Shown here: one piece after another, positions 20,019 through 29,536 of the stretch | How positions within the stretch are numbered: the stretch's first letter is position 1 | Layout of the letters: each line of letters starts with the position of its first letter | Assembly (NCBI GenBank): GCA_013824165.1 | Contig: PNNH01000102.1 | Location: forward strand, 62,001 to 126,000 | DNA from: Methylibium sp. | GTDB taxonomy: Bacteria; Pseudomonadota; Gammaproteobacteria; Burkholderiales; Burkholderiaceae_C | Length of the DNA stretch: 64,000 nt | Direction of reading: 5' to 3' | Translations under genes and position numbers: made by a program | The notes under the pieces: generated by a model | Told to the model about the DNA's origin: nothing | Database searches by the model: none | Seen by the model: the letters and a program-made list of their open reading frames with translations, nothing else

Positions 20019-20447
20019 ATGACAGAGATTGCTAAGAAACGACCGGTCTATCGCAACATCCACGTGTCGCAGATCGTTTCGTATCGCCTGCCGCCGGCAG
20101 GCATCGTGTCGATCCTGCACCGCATCAGCGGCATGCTGTTGTTTGTGTTGCTGCCGTTCGTGATCTGGATGTTCGATACCAGCGTCACGTCGGAGATCAG
20201 CTACGGCGCCTTCACCAACGCCTTTGTGGCCGGCATCGGCTTCGTGCCGGGCTGGTTCATCAAGCTGGTGAGCCTGGGCCTGATCTGGGGCTATCTGCAC
20301 CACTTCATCGCTGGCGTTCGCCACCTCTGGATGGATGCAACCCACAGCGTGTCCAAGGCGCAAGGCCACAGCAGCGCAATCATCACCTTGGCCTCAAGCG
20401 TCGCCCTGACGCTGGCTCTTGGTGCCAAGCTGTTCGGTCTGTACTGA
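20019..20447 (+). CDS. sdhC: Succinate dehydrogenase cytochrome b556 subunit
   Basis: The 142-residue membrane protein has the SdhC signature RPVYRNIHV followed by PPAGIVSILHRISGMLL with the conserved His34-Arg35, and three membrane helices, the second containing LHHFIAGVRHLWMD with the candidate haem ligand histidine. It anchors the catalytic dimer and helps bind ubiquinone and haem b. First gene of sdhCDABE-gltA; ATG at 20019 after AAGG. The region before it holds a possible -35 TTGCAA (19973) and -10 TATTGA (19997), 18 bp apart, only weakly supported. Confidence 0.95.
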   Translation: MTEIAKKRPVYRNIHVSQIVSYRLPPAGIVSILHRISGMLLFVLLPFVIWMFDTSVTSEISYGAFTNAFVAGIGFVPGWFIKLVSLGLIWGYLHHFIAGVRHLWMDATHSVSKAQGHSSAIITLASSVALTLALGAKLFGLY

Positions 20448-20474
20448 TTCGCGAACCCAAGAGGCACAACAACA

Positions 20475-20834
20475 ATGAGTACCTTCGGCTCCAAGCGCAT
20501 CGTCACCGGTGCGCACTATGGCCTGCGTGACTGGCTCGGCCAGCGCATCACTGCAGTTTTGATGGCCCTCTTCACGATCGTCCTGCTGGTGCAGGTGCTG
20601 ATGCCGGGCGAACTCGGTTACGAGCGTTGGGCGGGTATCTTCAGCCAGCAGTGGATGAAGTTCCTGACTTTCGCGCTGATCATTTCCCTGGCCTATCACG
20701 CCTGGATCGGCGTTCGGGACATCTGGATGGATTACGTCAAGCCGGTGGGAGTGCGCCTTGCGCTGCATGTGTTCACGCTGGTTTGGCTGGTGGGTTGTGC
20801 CGGTTGGGCGATCCAAGTGCTGTGGAGACTTTGA
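20475..20834 (+). CDS. sdhD: Succinate dehydrogenase membrane anchor subunit
   Basis: The 119-residue protein has three hydrophobic helices and the SdhD elements GLRDWLGQRITAVLMA near the N-terminus and YHAWIGVRDIWMDYVKP in the middle, with the His and Asp/Tyr that contribute to haem and quinone binding. It completes the membrane anchor with SdhC. Its stop is two bases before the sdhA start codon, so the genes are tightly coupled. Confidence 0.95.
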   Translation: MSTFGSKRIVTGAHYGLRDWLGQRITAVLMALFTIVLLVQVLMPGELGYERWAGIFSQQWMKFLTFALIISLAYHAWIGVRDIWMDYVKPVGVRLALHVFTLVWLVGCAGWAIQVLWRL

Positions 20835-20836
20835 AA

Positions 20837-22633
20837 ATGCAAATCGGATCGACTCTCGCAAAGCGCAAGTTCGACGTCGTGATCGTCGGCGCCGGTGGCT
20901 CCGGCATGCGTGCTTCGCTGCAACTCTCGCTGGCCGGCCTGAATGTGGCTGTGCTGTCCAAGGTCTTCCCGACGCGCTCGCACACCGTGGCGGCGCAGGG
21001 CGGCATCGGTGCCTCGCTGGGCAATATGTCCGAGGACAACTGGCACTACCACTTCTTCGACACCGTCAAGGGTTCGGACTGGCTGGGTGACCAGGACGCG
21101 ATCGAGTTCATGTGCCGCGAAGCGCCCAAGGTCGTGTACGAGCTTGAGCATTTCGGCATGCCCTTCGACCGCAACCCCGACGGCACGATCTATCAGCGCC
21201 CCTTCGGCGGCCACACGGCCAACTACGGCGAGAAGCCGGTGCAGCGCGCCTGCGCGGCCGCTGACCGTACCGGGCACGCGATGCTGCACACGCTGTATCA
21301 GCAGAACGTCAAGGCCAAGACGCAGTTCTTCGTCGAGTGGATGGCGCTGGACCTGATCCGCGACGCCGAAGGCGATGTGGTGGGCGTGACGGCGCTGGAG
21401 ATGGAGACCGGCGAGGTCCACATCATGCAGGCCAAGACCGTGTTGCTGGCCACTGGTGGCGCAGGCCGCATCTTCGCGGCTTCGACCAATGCCTTCATCA
21501 ACACCGGTGACGGCCTGGGCATGGCAGCGCGCGCTGGCATCCCGCTGGAAGACATGGAGTTCTGGCAGTTCCACCCGACCGGCGTGCACAACGCTGGCGT
21601 GCTGCTGACCGAAGGCTGCCGCGGCGAGGGCGCGATCCTGCGCAACTCCAACGGCGAGCGCTTCATGGAACGTTATGCGCCGACGCTGAAGGATCTGGCG
21701 CCGCGCGACTTCGTCTCGCGCTGCATGGACCAGGAGATCAAGGAAGGTCGCGGCTGCGGTCCCAACAAGGACTACATCCAGCTCGACATGACCCACCTGG
21801 GCGGCGAGACCATCATGAAGCGCCTGCCCTCGGTGTTCGAGATCGGCCACAACTTCGCCAACGTCGACATCACCAAGGAGCCCATCCCTGTGGTGCCGAC
21901 GATCCACTACCAGATGGGCGGTATCCCGACCAATATCCATGGTCAGGTGGTCGTGCCCAAGGATGGTATCCATAACGCGGTGGTCAACGGCCTGTATGCG
22001 GTGGGCGAATGCTCCTGCGTGAGCGTGCACGGCGCCAACCGCCTGGGCACGAATTCGCTGCTCGACCTGCTGGTGTTCGGCCGTGCAGCCGGCAACCACA
22101 TCGCAGATGCGGGCCTGAAGGCGCAGCAGCACAAGGACCTGCCGGCCGATGCGGCTGACCGTTCGTTGGCGCGTCTGGCTCGCCTGGATGCCAGCACCAG
22201 CGGCGAGTACGCGCAGGATGTGGCCAACGACCTGCGCGCTGCGATGCAGCAGCACGCTGGCGTGTTCCGCACCCAGGCCATGCTCAACGAAGGTGTGGTC
22301 AAGGTTGCCGAGATCGCCAAGCGGGTGGCCAACATCACGCTGAAGGACAAGTCCAAGATCTTCAACACCGCCCGCATCGAGGCGCTGGAGGTCGAGAACC
22401 TGATCGAGGCGGCGCAGGCCACCATCGTGTCGGCAGCGGCTCGCACCGAGAGCCGCGGCGCCCACACGGTGGACGACTACGGCGACACCCCGGCCCACCC
22501 GAATGGCCGCAACGACGAGCAATGGATGAAGCACACACTGTGGTATTCCGAGGGCAATCGCCTCGACTACAAGCCGGTGGTGCTGAAGCCGCTGACCGCC
22601 GAGTCCATCCCGCCGAAGGTTCGTACCTTCTGA
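20837..22633 (+). CDS. sdhA: Succinate dehydrogenase flavoprotein subunit
   Basis: The 598-residue protein carries the FAD-binding VIVGAGGSGMRASLQLS, the covalent-FAD histidine H49 in RSHTVAAQGG, the catalytic Arg region TEGCRGEGAILRN, and HYQMGGIPTN near the substrate site. It oxidises succinate to fumarate in complex II. ATG at 20837 lies two bases after the sdhD stop; the longer frame only reads back through sdhD. Confidence 0.98.
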   Translation: MQIGSTLAKRKFDVVIVGAGGSGMRASLQLSLAGLNVAVLSKVFPTRSHTVAAQGGIGASLGNMSEDNWHYHFFDTVKGSDWLGDQDAIEFMCREAPKVVYELEHFGMPFDRNPDGTIYQRPFGGHTANYGEKPVQRACAAADRTGHAMLHTLYQQNVKAKTQFFVEWMALDLIRDAEGDVVGVTALEMETGEVHIMQAKTVLLATGGAGRIFAASTNAFINTGDGLGMAARAGIPLEDMEFWQFHPTGVHNAGVLLTEGCRGEGAILRNSNGERFMERYAPTLKDLAPRDFVSRCMDQEIKEGRGCGPNKDYIQLDMTHLGGETIMKRLPSVFEIGHNFANVDITKEPIPVVPTIHYQMGGIPTNIHGQVVVPKDGIHNAVVNGLYAVGECSCVSVHGANRLGTNSLLDLLVFGRAAGNHIADAGLKAQQHKDLPADAADRSLARLARLDASTSGEYAQDVANDLRAAMQQHAGVFRTQAMLNEGVVKVAEIAKRVANITLKDKSKIFNTARIEALEVENLIEAAQATIVSAAARTESRGAHTVDDYGDTPAHPNGRNDEQWMKHTLWYSEGNRLDYKPVVLKPLTAESIPPKVRTF

Positions 22634-22657
22634 CGGTCGCAGCACAGAGGAATAGAC

Positions 22658-23362
22658 ATGACAAAGCGTACCTTTCAGATCTACCGCTACGACCCTGACA
22701 AGGATGCCAAGCCCTATATGCAGACCCTCGAGGTCGAGCTGGATGGCTCCGAGCGCATGTTGCTGGACGCCCTGATCAAGCTCAAGGGCGTGGATCCCAC
22801 GCTGAGCTTCCGTCGCAGCTGCCGTGAAGGCGTCTGCGGCTCGGATGCGATGAACATCAATGGCAAGAACGGCCTCGCCTGCCTGACGAATATGCGGACC
22901 CTGTCGGGCACGATCGTCTTGAAGCCGCTGCCGGGACTGCCTGTCGTGCGCGACCTGATCGTCGACATGACCCAGTTCTTCAAGCAGTACAACTCGATCA
23001 AGCCTTACCTGGTCAACGACAACCCGCCGCCTGACAAGGAGCGCCTGCAGTCGCCGACCGAGCGTGAAGAGCTCGACGGTCTGTACGAGTGCATCCTGTG
23101 CGCCAGCTGCTCGACCAGCTGCCCGAGCTTCTGGTGGAACCCGGACAAGTTCGTCGGCCCGGCTGGCCTGCTGCAGGCCTACCGCTTCATCGCCGATAGC
23201 CGCGACGAAGCCACCGCCGAGCGCCTGGACAACCTGGAAGATCCCTACCGTCTGTTCCGTTGCCACACGATCATGAACTGCGTGGATGTCTGCCCGAAGG
23301 GGCTGAATCCCACGAAGGCAATCGGCAAGATCAAGGAACTGATGGTGCGTCGCGCCGTCTGA
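22658..23362 (+). CDS. sdhB: Succinate dehydrogenase iron-sulfur subunit
   Basis: The 234-residue subunit carries the three cluster motifs in order: [2Fe-2S] in [19 protein letters not shown] and the next Cys (GLACLTN), [4Fe-4S] in [16 protein letters not shown], and [3Fe-4S] with [17 protein letters not shown]. It carries electrons from FAD to the quinone site. It starts 24 nt after sdhA and is followed by sdhE. Confidence 0.98.
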   Translation: MTKRTFQIYRYDPDKDAKPYMQTLEVELDGSERMLLDALIKLKGVDPTLSFRRSCREGVCGSDAMNINGKNGLACLTNMRTLSGTIVLKPLPGLPVVRDLIVDMTQFFKQYNSIKPYLVNDNPPPDKERLQSPTEREELDGLYECILCASCSTSCPSFWWNPDKFVGPAGLLQAYRFIADSRDEATAERLDNLEDPYRLFRCHTIMNCVDVCPKGLNPTKAIGKIKELMVRRAV

Positions 23363-23380
23363 TTGATCGACAGGCTCAGC

Positions 23381-23662
23381 ATGCTCACCGATGCAACGAC
23401 CGAACTGATCGACGAGAGGGCCTTGTCCAAGCTGAAGTGGCGCTGCCGCCGCGGACTGCTGGAGAACGACCTCTTCATCGAGCGCTTCTTTGCGCGTCAT
23501 GAGCAGAGCCTGACCCTGTTCCAGGCCGAAGGCCTGCGCCAGCTGATGGAGCTGGCCGACAACGACCTGCTCGATCTTTTCCTGGCCCGCAAGGAGCCTG
23601 AAGGCGAGCAGGATCGACCCGATGTGCGCGCCGTGCTGGCCATGCTCAGAGTCCCCGTCTAA
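23381..23662 (+). CDS. sdhE: FAD assembly factor SdhE
   Basis: The 93-residue protein has the defining RGxxE motif in [19 protein letters not shown] and the long helical bundle with [16 protein letters not shown]. SdhE promotes covalent attachment of FAD to SdhA. I prefer the ATG at 23381, 18 nt after the sdhB stop, to a TTG at 23363 that would directly follow the sdhB stop codon. Confidence 0.93.
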   Translation: MLTDATTELIDERALSKLKWRCRRGLLENDLFIERFFARHEQSLTLFQAEGLRQLMELADNDLLDLFLARKEPEGEQDRPDVRAVLAMLRVPV

Positions 23663-23691
23663 CCATCCCCAAAGAGTCACAAGGAACGCCC

Positions 23692-25002
23692 ATGACACCG
23701 TCCGACGTCAAAGCCACCCTGTCGTTTTCCGACGGCAGCCCGCAGATGGATCTGCCGATCTACAAGGGTACGGTCGGCCCGGATGTGATCGACATCCGCA
23801 AGCTGTACGCGCAGACGGGCAAGTTCACCTACGACCCGGGCTTCCTGTCGACGGCCTCCTGCAACTCGACCATCACCTACATCGACGGCGACAAGGGTGA
23901 GCTGCTGTATCGCGGCTATCCCATCGAGCAGCTGGCGGTCAACTGCGACTACCTGGAAACCTGCTACCTGCTGCTGTACGGAGAGCTGCCCAACCCGTCG
24001 CAGAAGGAAGAGTTCGTCTCGCGCGTGACCAACCACACGATGGTCAACGAGCAGATGCAGTTCTTCCTGCGCGGCTTCCGTCGCGATGCACACCCGATGG
24101 CGGTGATGACGGGCTTGGTGGGCGCACTGTCGGCCTTCTATCACGACAGCACCGACATCAATAACCCCGAGCATCGCGAGATCGCTGCGATTCGCCTGAT
24201 CGCGAAGATGCCGACGCTGGTGGCGATGGCCTACAAGTACACCATCGGCCAGCCCTACATCTACCCGAAGAACGACCTCAGCTACGCCGGCAACTTCATG
24301 CGCATGATGTTCGCCACGCCCTGCGAGGAGTACAAGCCCAACGACGTGCTGGTGCGCGCGATGGACCGCATCTTCACGCTTCATGCCGACCATGAGCAGA
24401 ACGCGTCGACCTCGACTGTGCGCCTGTGCGGTTCCTCCGGTACCAACCCCTTCGCAGCCATCGCCGCCGGCGTGGCCTGCCTCTGGGGCCCGGCACACGG
24501 TGGCGCCAACGAGGCTTGCCTGAACATGCTGGCCGACATCCAGAAGCAGGGCGGCGTGGCCAAGATCGGCGAGTTCATCAAGCAGGTCAAGGACAAGAAC
24601 AGCAACGTCAAGCTGATGGGCTTCGGCCACCGGGTCTACAAGAACTACGACCCGCGCGCCAAGCTGATGCGCGAGACCTGCCACGAAGTGCTGGGTGAAC
24701 TGGGTCTGCACAACGACCCGATGTTCAAGCTGGCCATGGAACTCGAGAAGATCGCTCTGGAAGACGAATACTTCGTTGCCCGTAAGCTCTACCCGAACGT
24801 GGACTTCTACTCCGGCATCGTGCAGCGTGCCATCGGCATCCCGGTGCCGCTGTTCACCGCGATCTTCGCGCTGGCTCGCACGGTGGGCTGGATCGCCCAG
24901 CTCAACGAGATGATCGGCGACCCCGAGTACAAGATCGGCCGTCCGCGCCAGCTCTTCGTGGGCGCCACCGCTCGCGACGTCAAGCCGCTGGCTCAGCGCT
25001 GA
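23692..25002 (+). CDS. gltA: Citrate synthase, type II (hexameric)
   Basis: The 436-residue enzyme shows [15 protein letters not shown] with the substrate-binding His, the catalytic [14 protein letters not shown] segment, and the C-terminal aspartate region ([19 protein letters not shown]). The N-terminal beta-strand domain is the long form regulated by NADH in Gram-negative bacteria. It condenses oxaloacetate and acetyl-CoA. Last gene of sdhCDABE-gltA; a strong terminator follows. Confidence 0.98.
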   Translation: MTPSDVKATLSFSDGSPQMDLPIYKGTVGPDVIDIRKLYAQTGKFTYDPGFLSTASCNSTITYIDGDKGELLYRGYPIEQLAVNCDYLETCYLLLYGELPNPSQKEEFVSRVTNHTMVNEQMQFFLRGFRRDAHPMAVMTGLVGALSAFYHDSTDINNPEHREIAAIRLIAKMPTLVAMAYKYTIGQPYIYPKNDLSYAGNFMRMMFATPCEEYKPNDVLVRAMDRIFTLHADHEQNASTSTVRLCGSSGTNPFAAIAAGVACLWGPAHGGANEACLNMLADIQKQGGVAKIGEFIKQVKDKNSNVKLMGFGHRVYKNYDPRAKLMRETCHEVLGELGLHNDPMFKLAMELEKIALEDEYFVARKLYPNVDFYSGIVQRAIGIPVPLFTAIFALARTVGWIAQLNEMIGDPEYKIGRPRQLFVGATARDVKPLAQR

Positions 25003-25041
25003 TCGACTGACCGGCCCGCGTGCACTGCCGCGGTCCATTCC

Positions 25042-25080
25042 AAGCCCCGCGTGCCTGCCTGCCGCGGGGCTTGCTTGTTT
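25042..25080 (+). terminator. Rho-independent terminator of the sdh-gltA operon
   Basis: Stem AAGCCCCGC / GCGGGGCTT (25042-25072) with a 13-nt loop, followed by GCTTGTTTCT. It is 40 nt after the gltA stop codon. Confidence 0.8.
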
Positions 25081-25105
25081 CTGGCCCGCATGGCGTGCGG
25101 GCCAG
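25081..25105. repeat. Perfect inverted repeat, second hairpin after gltA
   Basis: CTGGCCCGCA / TGCGGGCCAG form a 10-bp perfect stem with a 5-nt loop directly after the terminator U-tract. No T-run follows on either strand, so it may be a transcript-stabilising or back-up stop element rather than a terminator. Confidence 0.6.
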
Positions 25106-25157
25106 GCGGTCTAAGTGGTGTGCTGCAGGGGCTTTCGGCTATGCTATGCCCCTGTCA

Positions 25158-25169
25158 GCAAACGTTTGC
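25158..25169. promoter_or_regulatory. LacI-family operator palindrome
   Basis: GCAAACGTTTGC is a perfect 12-bp palindrome with the central CG typical of LacI-family operators, 85 nt upstream of a LacI-type regulator gene. It most likely mediates autoregulation and control of the downstream nucleoside genes. Confidence 0.72.
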
Positions 25170-25254
25170 CGACTGAAGCGTTGCACGGCGGGATCCCACC
25201 CGACGTGGCGGCATCAAAGCCCACCGGGCACCTCAGCGTTCCGAGCCTGAATTC

Positions 25255-26259
25255 GTGAGCACCATCAAAGACGTCGCGGCCCTGGCGGGCGTGTCCTTCA
25301 CCACGGTTTCCCACGTCCTCAACGAAACCCGCCCAGTCAGTGCGGATGCGCGTCGTCGGGTGCTGGCGGCCGTCGAGGAAATCGGCTACCTGCCCAGCGC
25401 CGTGGCGCGCTCCTTGCGCAAGAGCGAAACCAAGATCATCGGCGTGCTGGTCCCGAACGTGAACAACCCTTTCTTCGCCGAACTGGTGGTCGGCGTCGAG
25501 GAGTGCTGCCGCCTGGCGGGCTATTCGGTGTTCCTGTGCAACTCGGACAACGATCCCAGGCGTCAGCAGCAGTACATGCGCACCTTGCTGGAGAAGCGCG
25601 TCGACGGCCTGCTGCTGTCTTCCGCCGGCGATGCCGCGGCGCTGGCGCGCATCTTCAAGCTGGCCACGGTGCCGGCCGTGACGGTGGACCGCCTGGTCCC
25701 CGGCGCGCGCGCTGATCGCGTCAGCGTCAACAACCTGGACGGCGCCTCCAAGGCCGTGCGCCATCTGGTGGAGCTGGGCCACCGCAAGATCGGCTGCATC
25801 AGCGGCCCGGCGGAGTTCGAGGTGACGCAGGAGCGCGTCGAAGGTTGGCGCCGCGCGCAAGAGGAGGGCGGCTTCAATGCTGACGAGCAACTGCTGATCG
25901 AAAGTGACTTCAGCAGCTCAGGCGGCTATGAAGCGGCGCGCCAGCTCTTGCACGCCCACCCAGACATGACTGCGCTGTTCGCCAGCAATGACCTGATGGC
26001 GTTGGGCGCGCTGCGCGCCGCGGCTGAGAAAGGCATCAAGGTGCCGCAGCAGCTTTCCATCGTCGGCTTCGATGACATCGAGTTGAGCAGCTACGTGTTC
26101 CCCGGCATGACGACGGTGGGCTGTTCGATCCGCGAGCTGGGCCGCGAGGCTGGCCGAGTGCTGATTGATCGGATCGAGAACCCGGGCGCGCCGCTGAAGG
26201 ACGTTCAGCTGACGCCACGCCTGGTGCTGCGTGAGAGCACGGCCGCACCGCGCGCCTGA
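25255..26259 (+). CDS. LacI-family transcriptional regulator of nucleoside/ribose genes
   Basis: The 334-residue protein starts with the LacI headpiece STIKDVAALAGVSFTTVSHVLN, a hinge-helix segment (LPSAVARSLRKS), and a periplasmic-binding-like sugar domain, with VLVPNVNNPFFAELV and a C-terminal FDDIELSSYVFPGMTTV. The closest known theme is RbsR/PurR. It is followed at 26 nt by ribokinase and then by nucleoside hydrolase and a deaminase, so the inducer is probably ribose or a nucleoside. GTG start at 25255; a perfect operator-like palindrome lies upstream. Confidence 0.9.
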   Translation: MSTIKDVAALAGVSFTTVSHVLNETRPVSADARRRVLAAVEEIGYLPSAVARSLRKSETKIIGVLVPNVNNPFFAELVVGVEECCRLAGYSVFLCNSDNDPRRQQQYMRTLLEKRVDGLLLSSAGDAAALARIFKLATVPAVTVDRLVPGARADRVSVNNLDGASKAVRHLVELGHRKIGCISGPAEFEVTQERVEGWRRAQEEGGFNADEQLLIESDFSSSGGYEAARQLLHAHPDMTALFASNDLMALGALRAAAEKGIKVPQQLSIVGFDDIELSSYVFPGMTTVGCSIRELGREAGRVLIDRIENPGAPLKDVQLTPRLVLRESTAAPRA

Positions 26260-26285
26260 GGACTGGAACAAGAGGTAGAGAGCTC

Positions 26286-27224
26286 ATGCAGCAGCAAGGA
26301 CCAGACGCCCGTTCGCCCCAGGTGGTGGTGATCGGCAGCATCAATATGGACATGGTGGCGCGCTCGGCACGCCTGCCGGCGCCCGGCGAAACTCTGGTCG
26401 GCGAGGCCTTCGAGATGGCGCCGGGCGGCAAGGGCGCCAATCAGGCGGTGGCGGCTGCACGCCTGGGCGCCCGCACCGCTTTCGTCGGCCGCCTGGGCAC
26501 GCGTTTGCACGGCGCCGACTTGCTGGAGGCATTGGGCCGCGAAGCTGTGGATTGCGCCGGGGTGGTCGCCGATCCGCAGGCCTTACCTGGCATCGCGGTG
26601 ATCATGGTGGCCAGCGACGGTGGTGAGAACTCCATCGTCTACGTGCCGGGCAGCAACGCGATGCTGTCCCCCGAGGATGTGCAGGCCGCAGCGGGTTTGC
26701 TGCAGGCGGCCCGCGTCGTGGTGGCCCAGCTGGAGGTGCCGCTGCCGGCGATTGCGCGCGGTTTCGCGCTGGCGCGTGCGGCAGGCGTGGCCACGGTGCT
26801 CAATGCCGCGCCGGCGCTGGCGCTGGAGGACACGCTGCTGGCGCAGACCGACTGGCTGGTGCTGAATGAAACCGAGTTGGCCGAGCTGGCCGGTGCGCCG
26901 GTGGCCGACCTGGCACAGATCGCGCAGGCAGCCGAGCGCCTGCGCGCCCGCGGTGCCACCCGCGTGCTGGTGACGCTGGGCGCACAGGGCGCCTTGCTCT
27001 GTGATGCCGCTGGCACGCAGCATCTGCCGGCGCAGGTCGTCGATGCGGTGGATACCGTGGGGGCAGGTGATACCTTTGTCGGTGGCCTGGTCACCGGCTT
27101 GGCGGAAGGCATGGCGCCAACGGCAGCCATTCAGCTGGGCTTGGCAGCGGCCACCCTTGCAGTCAGCCGCAGCGGCGTGCAATCTGCCATGCCACGGCGC
27201 AGCGAAATTGGGAGCCTGACGTGA
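26286..27224 (+). CDS. rbsK: Ribokinase
   Basis: The 312-residue PfkB-family kinase has the N-terminal VVVIGSINMDMVARS, the ribose-binding GGKGANQAVAAARLGA, and the C-terminal anion-hole/catalytic motif VDTVGAGDTFVGGL with the base Asp. It phosphorylates ribose to ribose-5-phosphate. In this operon ribose would come from the nucleoside hydrolase, whose GTG overlaps the rbsK stop by 4 nt. Confidence 0.94.
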   Translation: MQQQGPDARSPQVVVIGSINMDMVARSARLPAPGETLVGEAFEMAPGGKGANQAVAAARLGARTAFVGRLGTRLHGADLLEALGREAVDCAGVVADPQALPGIAVIMVASDGGENSIVYVPGSNAMLSPEDVQAAAGLLQAARVVVAQLEVPLPAIARGFALARAAGVATVLNAAPALALEDTLLAQTDWLVLNETELAELAGAPVADLAQIAQAAERLRARGATRVLVTLGAQGALLCDAAGTQHLPAQVVDAVDTVGAGDTFVGGLVTGLAEGMAPTAAIQLGLAAATLAVSRSGVQSAMPRRSEIGSLT

Positions 27225-28204
27225 GAAGTGCAATTTCGGTGATCTTCGACACCGACCCGGGCATCGACGATGCCATGGCCCTGTACCTGCTGGCGCGCCA
27301 TCCGGACATCGATCTGCGCGCCATCACCACCGTCTTCGGCAATGCCTCGATCGAGGTGACCACGCGCAATACGCAGCGCCTGGCGGCCTTCTACGGCCTG
27401 GACCTGCCGATCGCCAGTGGTGCCGGTGGTCCCCTGCGGGTCGGTGCTGAACGCGATGCGCCTGCCCATGTGCATGGCGACGACGGTCTGGGCGGCATGG
27501 TGCATCGCCTGCCGGCGGCTGCGCGCGCGCTCGACCCGCGCCCGGCGCATGAACTGATCTGCGAGATGGTCAATGCCGCGCCCGGTGAGATCACGCTGCT
27601 GGCGGTCGGCCCGATGACGAACCTGGCGCTGGCCTTGCGGCATGACCCGGGCATTGCTGCCAAGGTGCGCCAGGTGGTGGTGATGGGCGGCGCCTTCGGC
27701 ACTTACGGCCACGGCGGCAACGTCACGCCGGTGGCCGAGGCCAACATCATCAACGACCCCGAAGCCGCCGACATCGTCTTCACAGCCGGCTGGCCGGTGG
27801 TGATCATCGGTCTGGATGTCACCCAGGAAGTGGTGATGACGAATGACTTCCTGGGCGATCTGCGCGGCAGCCCGGCAGGTGATTTCCTGTGGGAAGCCAC
27901 GCGGCATTACCAGGATTTCTACGATGGCCTGCATGGCATCGGCGGCATCTTCTCGCACGATGCCAGCGCGGCGGCCTACATCGTGGCACCCGCGCTGTTC
28001 CGCCAGCGCCGCGGCCCGGTGCGGGTGGTGCTGGACGGCATCGCTTGCGGCCAGACCATCCAGGATCACCGCAAGCCCGGGGCGGAGCCCAACGCCTGGA
28101 GTGCCTGCCCGCCGCAGCAGGTCTGCGTCGGCGTGGATGCCGAAGGCGTGCGCAAGCTGTTCGCCTCGCTGTTCAAGAATTCGCAAGAAGGAGTACCGCA
28201 ATGA
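27221..28204 (+). CDS. Nucleoside hydrolase (IunH/Rih family)
   Basis: The 327-residue protein carries the calcium-binding signature FDTDPGIDDAMAL at the N-terminus, TTVFGNASIEVTTRNT, NIINDPEAADIVF, and the C-terminal HDASAAAYIVAP with the catalytic His position. It hydrolyses nucleosides to base and ribose in the cytosol. The GTG start overlaps the rbsK stop, and the TGA overlaps the next ATG. Base preference (purine, pyrimidine or both) cannot be read off. Confidence 0.92.
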   Translation: MRSAISVIFDTDPGIDDAMALYLLARHPDIDLRAITTVFGNASIEVTTRNTQRLAAFYGLDLPIASGAGGPLRVGAERDAPAHVHGDDGLGGMVHRLPAAARALDPRPAHELICEMVNAAPGEITLLAVGPMTNLALALRHDPGIAAKVRQVVVMGGAFGTYGHGGNVTPVAEANIINDPEAADIVFTAGWPVVIIGLDVTQEVVMTNDFLGDLRGSPAGDFLWEATRHYQDFYDGLHGIGGIFSHDASAAAYIVAPALFRQRRGPVRVVLDGIACGQTIQDHRKPGAEPNAWSACPPQQVCVGVDAEGVRKLFASLFKNSQEGVPQ

Positions 28205-29520
28205 GTTCGACCCCAACCCTGCTCAAGGCCGGCTGGATTGTCACGATGCAGCCCGGCAGCCCGGTGCTGACCGAGCATGCGCTGGTCATGGACGGCGAGC
28301 GCATTGCCGCCGTGCTGCCCTGGAGCGAAGCCGAAGCCCTTTACCCGCAAGCCCAGCGCGTGGAGCTGCGCCAGCATGTGCTGATCCCCGGCCTGATCAA
28401 CGCCCACACGCACTCGGCGATGTCGCTGCTGCGCGGCGTGGCCGATGACCTGGCGCTGATGGACTGGCTCAACAACCACATCTGGCCGCTGGAGAAGAAG
28501 TGGGTCAGCGAAGACTGGACCTACCAGGGCTCGCTGCTATCCGCCGCCGAGGCGCTGCGAGGCGGGGTCACCTACCTCAACGACATGTATTTCTTCCCGA
28601 CCGCGATGGCGCGCGCGGCGCTGGATGCGGGCATCCGCGCCGGTGTGTCGATCAATGTGATCGACTTCCCCACCGGCTATGCCTCGGGGCCGGACGATTA
28701 CATCGCCAAGGGCCTGGCGGCCTATGAGCAGTTCAAGGGTGAGAAGCTGCTGGACTGGACCAGCGCGCCGCATGCGCCCTACACGGTGTCGGACGAGACC
28801 TTCATCAAGCTGCGCCAGTTGGCCGAGACGCATGATCTGCAGATCCACTGCCACATTCACGAGACGCAGGACGAGGTGGACGGCAGCGTCAAGCAGTTCG
28901 GTATGCGGCCCCTGGAGCGACTGCACAAGCTGGGCCTGCTGAGCGAGCGTCTGATGGCCGTGCACATGGTGCATCTGAACGAGGCCGAGATCGCGCTGAT
29001 TGCCAAGCAGGGCGTGCACCTGGTGCACAACCCCAGCTCCAACCTCAAGCTGGCGTCGGGCATTGCGCCCCTGAAGGCGCTGGAGGCAGCGGGCGTCAAC
29101 ACCGTGCTGGGCACTGACGGCGCCGCGTCGAATAACCGCCAGGACATGTTTGCCGAAATCCGCGCCGCCGCGCTGCTGGCCAAGGGCGTGACGGGCGACC
29201 CGTTGACCGTCTCGGCCCGCACCGCGCTGGAGATGGCCACGATCCGCGCCGCCAAGGCCATGGGCCGCGCTGCCGATCTTGGCTCGCTGGAAGTCGGCAA
29301 GCTGGCTGACGTGGTGGCCGTCTCGCTGGAGGCGCTGGAGTGCCGCCCGGTCTATCACGCCGATGCGCAGTTGGTCTACGTGGCCGGCCGAGAGCATGTC
29401 TCCGACGTCTGGGTCGGCGGCCGCCGTGTGCTGGAGAAGCGCGAGCTCAAGACCATCGACCAGGGCGCGCTGCTGGCGCGCGCTGACGAGATCGTCACCC
29501 GCATGAAGACGGAGCGCTGA
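28201..29520 (+). CDS. mtaD: TRZ/ATZ-family amidohydrolase, MTA/SAH deaminase type
   Basis: The 439-residue amidohydrolase has the zinc HxH in PGLINAHTHSAMSLLRG, a third His in HCHIHETQDEV, then VHMVHLNEAEIALIAKQG and the catalytic Asp in VLGTDGAASNN. This is the pattern of 5'-methylthioadenosine/S-adenosylhomocysteine deaminases, but related enzymes act on guanine, adenosine or triazines, so the symbol is tentative. It ends the LacI-ribokinase-nucleoside hydrolase operon (ATGA overlap), consistent with deamination of a nucleoside. Confidence 0.85.
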   Translation: MSSTPTLLKAGWIVTMQPGSPVLTEHALVMDGERIAAVLPWSEAEALYPQAQRVELRQHVLIPGLINAHTHSAMSLLRGVADDLALMDWLNNHIWPLEKKWVSEDWTYQGSLLSAAEALRGGVTYLNDMYFFPTAMARAALDAGIRAGVSINVIDFPTGYASGPDDYIAKGLAAYEQFKGEKLLDWTSAPHAPYTVSDETFIKLRQLAETHDLQIHCHIHETQDEVDGSVKQFGMRPLERLHKLGLLSERLMAVHMVHLNEAEIALIAKQGVHLVHNPSSNLKLASGIAPLKALEAAGVNTVLGTDGAASNNRQDMFAEIRAAALLAKGVTGDPLTVSARTALEMATIRAAKAMGRAADLGSLEVGKLADVVAVSLEALECRPVYHADAQLVYVAGREHVSDVWVGGRRVLEKRELKTIDQGALLARADEIVTRMKTER

Positions 29521-29536
29521 GCCCAGGACCTGTGAC

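Noticed and set aside
20732-23698. 988-residue minus-strand frame opposite sdhA/sdhB
   Set aside because: It is antisense to conserved sdh genes; composition is His/Gln/Val/Leu-rich without domains.
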